Shown: positions 22,768-34,100 of the stretch, in pieces
Layout: each line of letters starts with the position of its first letter
Numbering within the stretch: position 1 is the stretch's first letter
Source of the DNA: Lolium rigidum
Lineage: Eukaryota; Streptophyta; Magnoliopsida; Poales; Poaceae
NCBI RefSeq assembly: GCF_022539505.1
Contig: NC_061510.1
Location: forward strand, 96,488,292-96,552,291
Direction of reading: 5' to 3'
Length of the DNA: 64,000 nt
Program-made: the position numbers and the translations under genes
Notes under the pieces: model-generated
Databases searched by the model: none
What the model saw: only the letters and a program-made list of their open reading frames with translations
Told to the model about the DNA's origin: nothing

Positions 22768-23520
22768 ATGGAAAACATCTGTGAGCTTTTTATTCTATTT
22801 CCTGAGTCAAGACATGAATGGTTTAATGCGAAAATTAAAAAACCTATGGAATCTTATTTGCATGCTAGTAGCAATGATATTAGTATGAACGCTTTGAACA
22901 CCATTGTTGCTAATGATATGGAAAATTCTAAGCTTGGGGAAGCTGGCTTTGATGAGCATGATCTTTTTAGTCCCCCAAGAATTGAGGAGAAAATTTTCTT
23001 TGATGATACTTTGCCTCCTATTTATGATGATTATAATGATAGTAGTCTTTTGGTACCACCTGTTATGGAGGATACATTTGATTATGATTACAATATGCCT
23101 CCTATACTTGATGATGAGAATAATAATGATAGCTACTTTGTTGAATTTGCTCCCACTATTACTAATAAAATTGATTATGCTTATGTGGAGAGTAATTATT
23201 TTATGCATGAGACTCATGATAAGAATGCTTTATGTGATGGTTATATTGTTGAGTTTGCTCATGATGCTACTGAAAGTTATTATGAGAGAGGAAAATATGG
23301 TTGTAGAAATTTTCATGTTACTAAAATGCCTCTCTATGTGCTGAAATTTTTGAAGCTACACTTGTTTTATCTTCCTATGCTTGTTACTTTGCTCTTCATG
23401 AACTTGTTTATTTACAAGATTCCTTTGCATAGGAAGCATGTTAGACTTAAATGTGTTTTGAATTTGCCTCTGGATGCTCTCTTTTGCTTCAAATACTATT
23501 TCTTGCGAGTGCATCATTAA
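22768..23520 (+). CDS. Acidic protein with hydrophobic C-terminal segment, element B (unknown function)
   Basis: 250 residues. The N-terminal two thirds are strongly acidic with repeated short boxes (FSPPRIEEKIFFDD, LPPIYDDYND, PPILDDENNNDS), followed by VEFAPT and a C-x-YIVEF motif. The C-terminal 65 residues hold a hydrophobic stretch (LHLFYLPMLVTLLFMNLFIY) followed by a basic HRKHVRLK cluster, as in a single-pass membrane anchor. It shares no motif with gag, protease or pol. A homologue about three quarters identical lies in element D (53663-54433, minus). Its place after the leader resembles a gag position, not the env position after pol. Related hypothetical proteins are common in grass retroelements, but I know of no function. 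Confidence 0.7.
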   Translation: MENICELFILFPESRHEWFNAKIKKPMESYLHASSNDISMNALNTIVANDMENSKLGEAGFDEHDLFSPPRIEEKIFFDDTLPPIYDDYNDSSLLVPPVMEDTFDYDYNMPPILDDENNNDSYFVEFAPTITNKIDYAYVESNYFMHETHDKNALCDGYIVEFAHDATESYYERGKYGCRNFHVTKMPLYVLKFLKLHLFYLPMLVTLLFMNLFIYKIPLHRKHVRLKCVLNLPLDALFCFKYYFLRVHH

Positions 23521-26107
23521 AACTGCTGAGCCCATCTTAATGGCTATAAAGAAAGAACTTCTTGGGAGATAACCTATGTGTTATTTTGCTACAGTACTTT
23601 GTTTTATATTTGTGTCTTGGAAGTTGTTTACTACTGTAGCAACCTCTCCTTATCTTAGTTTTGTGTTTTGTTGTGCCAAGTAAAGTCGTTGATAGAAAAG
23701 TTCATACTAGATTTGGATTACTGCGCAGAAACAGATTTCTTTGCTGTCACGAATCTGGGCAAAATTCTCTGTAGGTCACTCAGAAAATTATGCCAATTTA
23801 CGTGAGTGATCCTCAGATATGTACGCAACTTTCATTAAATTTGGGCATTTTCATCTGAGCAAGTCTGGTGCCATTTTAAAATTCTTCTTTACGGACTATT
23901 CTGTTTTGACAGATTCTGCCTTTTATTTCGCATTGCTTCTTTCGCTGTGTCGGGTGGATTTCTTTGTTCCATTACCTTCCAGTAGCTTTGAGCAATGTCC
24001 AGAAGTGTTAAGAATGATTGTGTCACCTCTGAACATGTGAATTTTTGATTATGCACTAACCCTCTAATGAGTTTGCTTTGAGTTTGGTGTGGAGGAAGTT
24101 TTCAAGGGTCAAGAGAGGAGGATGATATACTATGATCAAGAAGAGTGAAGAGTCTAAGCTTGGGGATGCCCCGGTGGTTCATCCCTGCATATTCTAAGAA
24201 GACTCAAGCGTCTAAGCTTGGGGATGCCCAAGGCATCCCCTTCTTCATCGACAACATTATCAGGTTCCTCCTCTGAAACTATATTTTTATTCCATCACAT
24301 CTTATGTGCTTTGCTTGGAGCGTCGGTTTGTTTTTGTTTTTTGTTTTGTTTGAATAAAATGGATCCTAGAATTCACTTTATGGGAGAGAGACACGCTCCG
24401 CTGTAGCATATGGACAAGTATGTCCTTAGCTTCTACTCATAGTATTCATGGCGAAGTTTCTTCTTCGTTAAATTGTTATATGGTTCGAATTGGAAAATGC
24501 TACATGTAGTAATTGCTATAAATGTCTTGGGTAATGTGATACTTGGCAATTGTTGTGCTCATGTTTAAGATCTTGCATCATATACTTTGCACCTATTAGT
24601 GAAGAAATACATAGAGCATGCTAAAATTTGGTTTGCATAATTGGTCTCTCTAAGGTCTAGATAATTGCTAGTAAGGTGTTTGAACAACAAGGAAGACGAT
24701 GTATAGTCTTATAATGCTTGTAATATGTCTTTTATGTGAGTTTTGCTGTACTAGTTCATACTTGTGTTTGCTTCAAACAACCTTGCTAGCCTAAGCCTTG
24801 TATCGAGAGGGAATACTTCTCATGCATCCAAATCCTTGAGCCAACCACTATGCCATTTGTGTCCACCATACCTACCTACTACATGGTATTTCTCCGCCAT
24901 TCCAAAGTAAATTGCTTGAGTGCTACCTTTAAAATTCCATCATTCGCCTTACAATATATAGCTCATGGGACAAATAGCTTAAAAACTATTGTGGTATTGA
25001 ATATGTACTTATGCACTTTATCTCTTATTAAGTTGCTTGTTGTGCGATAACCATGTTTCTGGGGACGCCATCAACTACTCTTGTTGAATTTCATGTGAGT
25101 TGCTATGCATGTTCGTCTTGTCTGAAGTAAGAGCGATCTACCACCTTATGGTTAAGCATGCATATTGTTAGAGAAGAACATTGGGCCGCTAACTAAAGCC
25201 ATGATCCATGGTGGAAGTTTCAGTTTTGGACATATATCCTCAATCTCAAATGAGAAAATTATTAATTGTTGTTACATGCTTATGCATAAAAGAGGAGTCC
25301 ATTATCCGTTGTCTATGTTGTCCCGGTATGGATGTCTAAGTTGAGAATAATCAATAGCGAGAAATCCAATGCGAGCTTTCTCCTTAGACCTTTGTACGGA
25401 GCGGCATAGAGGTACCCCTTTGTGACACTTGGTTAAAACATGTGCATTGTGATGATCCGGTAGTCCAAGCTAATTAGGACAAGGTGCGGGCACTATTAGT
25501 ATACTATGCATGAGGCTTGCAACTTGTAAGATATAATTTACATGATACATATGCTTTATTACTACCGTTGACAAAATTGTTTCATGTTTTCAAAATCAAA
25601 GCTCTAGCACAAATATAGCAATCGATGCTTTTCCTCTATGAGGACCATTCTTTTACTTTCATTGTTGAGTCAGTTCACCTATCTCTCTCTACCTCAAGAA
25701 GCAAACATTTGTGTGAACTATGCATTGATTCTTACATATTTGCATATTGCATTTGTTATATTACTTTACATTGACAATTATCCATGAGATATACATGTTA
25801 TAAGTTGAAAGCAACCGCTGAAACTTCATCTTCCTTTGTGTTGCTTCAATGCTTTACTATGAATTATTGCTTTATGAGTTAACTCTTATGCAAGACTTAT
25901 TGATGCTTGTCTTGAAGTGCTATTCATGAAAAGTCTTTGCTATATGATTCACTTGTTTACTCATGTCATATACATTGTTTTGATCGCTGCATTCACTACA
26001 TATGCTTTACAAATAGTATGATCAAGTTTATGATGGCATGTCACTCAGAAATTATCTTTGTTATCGTTTTACCCGCTCGGGACGAGCGGAACTAAGCTTG
26101 GGGATGC
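23521..26107 (+). other. Element B 3' untranslated region with repeated PPT-like motifs
   Basis: Non-coding, about 2.6 kb. TAAGCTTGGGGATGC occurs three times: 24155-24169, 24213-24227 and, as the true polypurine tract, 26093-26107. The middle copy is part of a perfect 9-bp hairpin at 24220-24240. Collinear with A, C, D, E and N1. Confidence 0.75.
26073..26089 (+). promoter_or_regulatory. Conserved pre-PPT hairpin, element B copy
   Basis: Perfect stem CCGCTCG/CGAGCGG with loop GGA, ending 18 bases before the 3' LTR. Confidence 0.65.
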
Positions 26108-27610
26108 TGATACGTCTCCGACGTATCGATAATTTCTTATGTTCCATGCCACATTATTGATGTTATCTACATGTTTTATGCACACTTTATGTCATATTCG
26201 TGCATTTTCTGGAACTAACCTATTAACAAGATGCCGAAGTGCCAGTTGCTGTTTTCTGCTGTTTTTGGTTCCAGAAAGGCTTTTTGGGCAATATTCTCGG
26301 AATTGGACGAAATTAACGCCAAACCTCCTATTTTTCCCGGAAGGCTCCAGAACACCGAAGAAGAGTCGGAGAGGGGCCAGGGGGCCACCACACCACATGG
26401 CGGCGCGGGCCGGACCCCGGCCGCGCCGGCCTAGGGTGTGGCGCCCCCGTGTGCCCCTCGCGCCGCCTCTTCGCCTATAAAACCCCTTTCGACCTAAAAA
26501 CGCAGTACCAATTGACGAAACTCCGGAAAGACTCCGGGGCGCCGCCGCCATCGCGAAACTCCAATTCGGGGACAGAACTCGTTTCGGCACCCTGCCGGAC
26601 GGGGAATTGCCCCCGGAGCCATCTCCACCGCCGTCTTCACCGCCATCTTCACCGCCATCGCTGCCTCCATGATGAGGAGGGAGTAATCCACCCCCGAGGC
26701 CGAGGGCTCCGCCGTAGCTATGTGGTTCATCTCTCTCCCATGTACCTCAATACAATAATCTCATGAGCTGCTTTACATGATTGAGATTCATATGAGTTTT
26801 GTATCACTATTCATCTATGTGCTACTCTAGCAATGTTATTAAAGTAGTTTTATTCCTCCCGCACGATGTAATGGTGACGATGTGTGCATCCGTATTAGTA
26901 CTTGGTTTATGCTATGATTATGATCTCTTGTAGATTATGAAGTTAACTATTGCTATGATAGTATTGATGTGTACTATTCCTCCTACATATGCATGAAGGT
27001 GACAAGTGTGCATGCTATGTTAGTACTTGGTTTAGTCTTTTGATCTATCTTACACTATAAGGTTACTAAAATATGAACATTAATTGTGGAGCTTGTTAAC
27101 TCCGGCATTGAGGGTTCGTGTAATCCTACGCAATGTGTTCATCATCCAACAAGAGTGTAGAGTATGCATTTGTCTATTCTGTTATGTGATCAATGTTGAG
27201 AGTGTCCACTAGTGAAAGTGTAATCCCTAGGCCTTGTTCCTAAATATCGCTATCGCTCGCTTGTTTACTCGTTTTACTCGCGTTACTACTCGCTGCAATA
27301 CTACCACCATCAACTACACGCCAGCAAGCTATTTTCTGGCACCGTTGCTACTGCTCATACTTATTCATACCACCTGTATTTCACTATCTCTTCGTCGAAC
27401 TAGTGCACCTATTAGGTGTGTTGGGGACACAAGAGACTTCTTGCTTTGTGGTTGCAGGGTTGCATGAGAGGGATATCTTTGACCTCTTCCTCCCTGAGTT
27501 CGATAAACCTTGGGTGATCCACTTAAGGGAAAACTTGCTGCTGTTCTACAAACCTCTGCTCTTGGAGGTCCAACACTGTCTACAGGAAAGGAGAGGGAAA
27601 GTAGACATCA
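26108..27610 (+). repeat. Element B 3' LTR
   Basis: 1503 bp, TGATACGTCTCC to GTAGACATCA. It opens with an 8-bp inverted repeat, GATACGTC/GACGTATC. Confidence 0.9.
26476..26482 (+). promoter_or_regulatory. TATA box of the element B LTR promoter
   Basis: TATAAAA within GC-rich DNA about 370 bases into the LTR. The equivalent in C is TATAAAG at 41119-41125, and in A and E the site is weaker (TACAAATA, TACTTAAA). Confidence 0.5.
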
Positions 27611-28079
27611 AGGACCATTCTTTTACTTTCAATGTTGAGTCAGTTCACCTATTTCTCTCTACCTCAAGAAGCAAACACTTGTGTGAACTGTGCATTGATT
27701 CCTACATATTTGCATATTGCACTTATTATATTACTCTATGTTGACAATATCAATGAGATATACATGTTATAAGTTGAAAGCAACCGCTGAAACTTAATCT
27801 TCTTTTGTGTTGCTTCAATGCCTTTACTTTGAGTTATTGCTTTATGAGTTAACTCTTATGCAAGACTTATTTATGCTTGTCTTGAAGTGCTATTCATGAA
27901 AAGTATTTGCTATATGATTCACTTGTTTACTCATTTCATATACATTGTTTTGATCGCTGCATTCACTACATATGCTTTACAAATAGTATGATCAAGATTA
28001 TGATGGCATGTCACTCCAGAAATTATCTTTGTTATCGTTTTACCCGCTCGGGACGAGCGAGAACTATGCTTGGGGATGC
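27611..28079 (+). other. Element A 3' untranslated region, last part
   Basis: Resumes after B at AGGACCATTC and ends with the polypurine tract CTTGGGGATGC before the 3' LTR. Non-coding. Confidence 0.8.
28045..28059 (+). promoter_or_regulatory. Conserved pre-PPT hairpin, element A copy
   Basis: Six-base stem CGCTCG/CGAGCG with loop GGA, 20 bases before the LTR. Confidence 0.55.
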
Positions 28080-29675
28080 CGATACGTCTCCAACGTATCG
28101 ATAATTTCTTATGTTCCATGCCACATTATTGATGTTATCTACATGTTTTATGCACACTTTATGTCATATTCGTGCATTTTCCGGAACTAACCTATTAACA
28201 AGATGCCGAAGTGCCGATTCTTGTTTTCTCGCTGTTTTTGGTTTCAGAAATCCTAGTAACGAAATATTCTCGGAATTGGACGAAATCAACGCCCGGGGTC
28301 CTATTTTGCCACGAAGCTTCCGGAAGTCCGAAGAGGAGACGAAGAGGGGCCACGAGGGGCCACACCCTAGGGCGGCGCGGCCCCCCTTGGCCGCGCGGCC
28401 CGTGGTGTGGGGCCCTCGTGCCGCCTCTTGACCTGCCCTTCCGCCTACAAATAGCCTCCGTTGCGAAACCCCCAGTACCGAGAGCCACGATACGGAAAAC
28501 CTTCCAGAGACGCCGCCAACGCCGATCCCATCTCGGGGGATCCAGGAGATCGCCTCCGGCACCCTGCCGGAGAGGGGATTCATCTCCCGGAGGACTCTAC
28601 GCCACCATGGTCGCCTCCGGAGTGATGTGTGAGTAGTCTACCCCTGGACTATGGGTCCATAGCAGTAGCTAGATGGTTGTCTTCTCGCCATTGTGCTTCA
28701 TTGTCGGATCTTGTGAGCTGCCTAACATGATCAAGATCATCTATCTGTAATTCTATATGTTGCGTTTGTTGGGATCCGATGAATAGAGAATACTTGTTAT
28801 GTTGATTATCAAAGTTATATCTATGTGTTGTTTATGATCTTGCATGCTCTCCGTTACTAGTAGATGCTCTGGCCAAGTAGATGCTTGTAACTCCAAGAGG
28901 GAGTATTTATGCTCGATAGTGGGTTCATGCCCGCATTGACACCGGGACAGAGTGACGAAAGTTCTAAGGTTGTGTTGTGCTCGTTGCCACTAGGGATAAA
29001 ACATTGATGCTATGTCTAAGGATGTAGTTGTTGATTACATTACGCACCATACTTAATGCAATTGTCACGTTGCTTTGCAACTTAATACTGGAGGGGTTCG
29101 GATGATAACTCGAAGGTGGACTTTTTAGGCATAGATGCATGTCTGGATGGCGGTCTATGTACTTTGTCGTAATGCCCAATTAAATCTCACTATACTCATC
29201 ATGATATGTATGTGCATGGTCATGCCCTCTTTATTTGTCAATTGCCCAACCGTAATTTGTTCACCCAACATGCTTGTTTATCTTATGGGAGAGACACCTC
29301 TAGTGAAGCTGTGGACCCCGGTCCAATTCTCTATACTTGAAATACAATCTATCGCAATACTTGTTCTACTCGTTTTCTGCAAACAATCATCTTCCACACA
29401 ATACGGTTAATCCTTTGTTACAGCAAGCCGGTGAGATTGACAATCTCACTTTGTTTCGTTGGGGCAAAGTACTTTGGTTGTGTTGTGCGGGTTCCACGTT
29501 GGCGCCGGAATCCACGGTGTTGCGCCGCACTACATCCCGCCGCCATCAACCTTCAACGTGCTTCTTGGCTCCTACTGGTTCGATAACCTTGGTTTCATAC
29601 TGAGGGAAACTTGCCGCTGTACGCATCACACCTTCCTCTTGGGGTTCCCAACGGACGCGTGTTGAACGCGTATCA
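28080..29675 (+). repeat. Element A 3' LTR
   Basis: 1596 bp. The first base is C instead of T (GATGCTG to GATGCCG, a CTG context). It ends GCGTATCA, then the GCCCC duplication. Confidence 0.9.
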
Positions 29676-29680
29676 GCCCC

Positions 29681-30439
29681 CACGGTCTTGAAGTCCTCAT
29701 CGCTGTCTCGCCGTGGACACCGGCGCAAGGCCTAGAGGAAGAAGAGGGAGACAGCAGGGCCCGGGGTAGCACACCACTACCGGCGGGAGGGAACAACCTC
29801 CACCGGACGACCACCACTCGCGGTCTTCACGGCAGCCGACCGGACGAAGCGGCAAGGACAAACCAGGCCCCTCCCGGCCGGCCGAGCCCAACTAGGCCCA
29901 TGAAGTCCTCGCCGCCAAGTTGCGGCAAGCCGGCCATGGCGTCGCCACCACCCTGCCACCGCCGACGCGCCTCTTCCGCCACCGGGGAACCGCCGGGTCG
30001 GACCGAGGGCCTACGGCCCGCCAAGCCCGGATCGGGCCCGGCGGGGGCCCAGATCTTGGCCGAACGGACGTCGCCACCACCCCTCCCGACCGCCGATCCG
30101 CCGCCAACGACGGCGCCGCTGCGCCTCCTTCCACCCGACACGCGGATTCCACGCCGCCGCATCAGACCGCCGAAGGCCGAGGTGCACCGCCACGGGTCAC
30201 CCTGCGCCGCGCCAGGGCTCCGCGCTCGCGGGGAAAGGCCGCCGGCCGCCGCCGGCACCGCACAGGCAACACCCGGCGGCCCGCGCCGGCGGCGGCGCAG
30301 AGAGGGAGGGGAAGAAAGGGCTGGGAGGCGCGGCGGCTAGGGTTCGCCCCTGCTCGCCCGCGCCGGGGGGCGAGAGGAGCGAGACGGGCTTTTTCGCTGT
30401 TTGATAACACCTGTACTAGTTGATGCTGGATGATGAATC
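29681..30439 (-). mobile_element. LINE, 5' half (minus strand)
   Basis: Very GC-rich. Read on the minus strand it starts after the 17-bp duplication, contains GAACCCTAGCCGCCG-like leader sequence, and opens into a frame rich in Gly, Arg and Ala that continues into 9163-9634. No domain recognised. It may carry captured 5' gene sequence. Confidence 0.55.
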
Positions 30440-30456
30440 GTCAAATGCATTCATAT
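30440..30456. repeat. LINE target-site duplication, right copy
   Basis: Exact copy of 9146-9162. Confidence 0.85.
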
Positions 30457-31081
30457 ACCCTGTGTCCATATATATATTTCAATAAGAACTCAAACCTTAT
30501 TCGTTTTATTTGCCTACTCCAAGGCTCTTCAAGAGACACATTTCAAAGTCACTGGGAAAATAATAGAAGTAAAAAAGTCATCAAATTTGGACACCTTCAG
30601 ACGGTACAGTCTTACGCAATTTTACGGCCAACATTAGATTGTAGGAATTTCATTGAAACTTTGGAGGATTCAGGTTTTTGAATACTTAATTTTTTTCCGA
30701 ATGCACTCAGACACCATAAACACGAGCACAAACCCCATTTTTTTCTTTGACAGGTCCAATGCTCTCGGTCTCTCAAAAAATTTAGGAGATTTGAAATTAG
30801 CAAAAGCGATGTATAGAGGAGACATGTTTCCAAGCAGAACAATTTGAGGTATGATGATGCGCTAACAAACGAGAACATAGGTCATATTATCATATTAGAA
30901 CTTTCAAAGTCCAATTTTGAGAGCATAGTACATCTCTACATAGGCAAAACAGGCATCAAGATATGACAGAACTAAACATGACGCATGAAAAAAATATAGA
31001 ATAAGAGATATATGGAGCCAACTCTACTAGCACATGGGCCCCAATTTTCGTCATCATCAACATCGGCAAACACACCACAGC
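30457..31081. other. Intergenic DNA downstream of the PEPCK gene, with direct repeat copy 2
   Basis: AT-rich. 30590-30715 repeats 9030-9145. No gene seen on either strand. Confidence 0.5.
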
Positions 31082-31087
31082 TTTATT
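31082..31087 (-). terminator. Possible PEPCK polyadenylation signal
   Basis: AATAAA on the minus strand, 47 bases after the stop codon. It is closer than usual, so later sites may also be used. Confidence 0.35.
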
Positions 31088-31133
31088 CTGAACGCGTTCC
31101 ATCGCATCGCGTTCATTTCTGCTCCGTGTGAAA

Positions 31134-34100
31134 TCAGACTTTGGGTCCAGCAGCAAGGATCTCCTCAGTCAGGGTGCTGTCGTCCCCGATCTTGTAGTTG
31201 GCGAACACCTCGAAGTTCTTCCCGAACAGGCCAGCCAGCTTCAGGAGCGTCTCCTTGTACGCGGCCTTGTCCGTCCACTGTAAGAGCGCGAGTAAAAACA
31301 TTGTAAGCAAGCTACATGGCAGGAGAAGGAAAATGGCTGATGGATGGATGAGAGCTTACGGTGTTGGTCGGGTCGAGGATTTCAGACGGCACGCCCTGGA
31401 TCGCAGTGGGGATCTCCAGGCCGAAGACCTCGGTCTTCTGGTAGTTGGCAGTGAGGAGCTCGCCGGAGTGGATGGCGTCGATGATCTTCCTGGTGTATGC
31501 CAGCTTGATCCGGTTGCCAACGCCATACCTGTGACAAACGCAGAGTAAGTTCATATGTATCATCATGGTGGCTGGACCTTGGAACTTGCAAATTGCAAAC
31601 TGACTGCAACTTGGATAAGGACAGTACCTTCCACCGGACCAGCCGGTGTTGACCAGCCACCCGGTGGCGCCATACGTCTGCATCTTCTCGGCGAGCATGG
31701 CGGCGTACTTGGTCGGGTGGAGCATGATGAACGCCGCGCCGAAGCAAGCGGAGAAGGTCGCCTGCGGCTCCTTGATGCCGTCCTCTGTTCCGGCAACCTG
31801 CAGCCAAGAAGGCAACATCAGATTGACATCCCTTAGGAGCAGGCAACAAACTGTGAGTGCTTGTGCACGTCTGAATCGCGATCGTACCAGAGCAGTGTAG
31901 CCGCTGATGAAGTGGTACATGGTCTGAGCCAGGTTCAGCTTGCTGACCGGCGGGAGCACGCCGAAGGCGTCGCACGCCAGGAGGATGACGTTCTTGGGGT
32001 GTGGGCCGACACACGGTATCTTCGCGTTTGGGATGTACTCGATCGGGTAGGCGGCACGGGTGTTCTCTGCAACATGATCCAGCCGGTTGCGATGTTATTA
32101 CCATCTCAATTTGCTAGTACTATGATTTTTCTTGTGACTGAAAAAAGACGGATGATAATTCCAACTAATGTTTACCTGTGACAGACTTGTCGGTGTAATC
32201 GACTTCACGGGTGTGCTCGTCGAAGACGACGTTCTCCAGCACTGAAAGCAGAGTATTTCAACCCATTGTAAGCCAGGGAATTATGATGTGCAAAGTTCAG
32301 TAACAGAACAGAGGGGATGACTCAGGCAGCTACCTGTTCCGAACTTGATGGCGTTCCAAATATCAGGTTCTTTCTCCCTAGAGAGGTCTATGCACTTGGC
32401 ATAGCAGCCACCCTCGATGTTGGAGACACCATTGTCGCTCCAGCAGTGCTCGTCGTCGCCGATCAGGAGCCTGTTGTGATCAGTCGACAGTGTCGTTTTA
32501 CCAGTACCTGTCGTGAAAATTTTCCAAAGTTCCAAAATCAGAAAATATATACAGTAAAGCTGTAAGAACACATTATCACAATTTACTTAGAGATGCGTGT
32601 GCATCATTTATGTATATGGATAAGCAAGCTCAGCCGTTGAGCAAGGCGAACGTCAGGGCAGTTTTTGTTGCGGCCGAATGCATCCATGATGGATGACGTT
32701 ATGGCAGTACCTGACAGTCCAAAGAAGAGTGCGACGTCGCCGTCCCGCCCCATGTTGCAGCCGGAGTGGAGGGAAAGGATACGCCTCTTGGGCATGAGGT
32801 AGTGCATGACCCCGAAGAGCCCCTTCTTCATCTCGCCGGCGTACTGCGTGCCGAGGATGACCATCTCCCTCCTGCCGAGGTTGATGTCGACGCTGGTGGA
32901 GGAGGTCATGTAGTGCGTGTAGCGGTTGCAGGGGAACTTGCCGGCGTTGTAGATGGTGAAGTCGGGCGTGCCGAACTCCTCCAGCTCCTCCTCCGTGGGG
33001 CGGATGCACATGTTGTGCATGAAGAGCGAGTGGTAGGCCCTGGCGGAGATGATGCGCACCTTGATGCGGTTCTCCGGGTCCCAGTTGAGGAACTGGTCGT
33101 TCACGAACACCTTGTCCAGCGAGTTGAGGTAGTCCACCGCCCTCTCCCTGTTGGTCAGGAAGGTGTGCTCGTCCATCTCGATGTTCGGCGAGCCCCTGAC
33201 ATCAGAAGAGAAACACCAATATTCAGTTAGCTGATGAAGAAGAAGAAGCAGAGGCACACGTTTACAACTACTTGCAGTTGCAGGCATGGGTGAGTGATGA
33301 TGGTACTCACTTGCCCCACCAGAGCTCCTTGGCCGCGGCTTCGTCCTTGACGATGCGCTTGTCCCTGGGCGACCGGCCGGTCTTGGCGCCGGAGAGCGTC
33401 GCCAGCGCTCCGCTGTCCGTGATGAACGACCCCTTCTCATACTTGATCGCCTGCTCGTACAGCTCTGTTGTTTCGCGCATCATAAGAACAGACGGCATAG
33501 GTGATGCATACTACTAGTGCTTCTGAACAAATTTCAGTTTAGACATGGAAGCTCTGCGTACCGGCAGGCGAGAGGTTGTAGAGGACATGGGTGAATTTGA
33601 GAGAGCTGTCGCTGACGCTGATGGTGGGGGCGACGTGGTGGTGGTGGTGGTGATGCGGCTTCGGCGCCGGCGCTGCGGCCACCGGCGCGACCTTGACGGC
33701 GGCCTCGCCCTTCCTTGCCGGGTCGCCCCTCACGACCTTGGGCCCGGTCTCACGGGTCAGCGACGCCAACGACGCGCTGCGTAACCATCGGCGTCAGTTA
33801 ATTTTTTGCAGGTCAGAAAAACATTCAGAACTCCAAACAAAATTACAGCTACTTCACTTCTACTGTTATACTCCAGCTCTTTACTGTAGAACGCTCTCAC
33901 CCTTGTTATTTGTTTCAGACCAGCAATTGCATGAGAAAATCAAGGAACAAGCTTCTGTCTAGCGAGTTGAGGGTGCTGCAACTTGCAGCCCAGATGAGTC
34001 TGGATACTTTTATGCGGTGCGATAAGAACAAAAACAAAATTTGAGTGCTCGTCATCTTGGCACTTGGATGCACGCAACGCAAGAGAGGTCACGTGAATAC

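Larger units (their letters stand above)
21491..27610 (+). mobile_element. Element B: non-autonomous Athila-like retrotransposon, 5' LTR start missing
   Basis: B is inserted in A's 3' untranslated region. The 5' LTR remnant is 21491-22502, the interior 22503-26107 and the full 3' LTR 26108-27610. The right flank AGGAC continues A's 3' region. The left flank and the first 479 LTR bases are absent, overwritten by the anomalous segment. The LTR is a second subtype: it shares the first 430 bases with A and E but is diverged downstream. One gene (22768-23520) is present; no gag, RT or integrase was found. Confidence 0.8.
9635..29675 (+). mobile_element. Element A: Athila/Sabrina-like LTR retrotransposon, hosting N1 and B
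   Basis: The 5' LTR begins TGATACGTCT at 9635 and the 3' LTR ends at 29675. A 5-bp target duplication GCCCC flanks the whole at 9630-9634 and 29676-29680. The 5' LTR is interrupted by N1. The 3' untranslated region is interrupted by B, and part of it is replaced by anomalous sequence at 19577-21490. The element's own parts are the LTRs, a tRNA-Asp type primer site, one short gag-protease-like gene and a 3' non-coding region. No RT, RNase H or integrase is present, so it is non-autonomous. Confidence 0.85.

Noticed and set aside
22807..23217. Isoleucine-rich antisense frame opposite the acidic protein of B (also opposite D)
   Set aside because: Mirror of GAT/AAT-rich codons; the sense protein is the conserved one.
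24155..24240. CRISPR-like repeat array
   Set aside because: Only two spaced copies, in a plant retrotransposon, and explained by polypurine-tract duplication.
29900..30423. Overlapping Arg/Pro-rich frames of about 145-165 codons
   Set aside because: Composition-driven frames in the GC-rich LINE 5' half. No domain.
32766..33230. Plus-strand open frame of 154 codons across the PEPCK exons
   Set aside because: Antisense shadow of a GC-rich coding exon.
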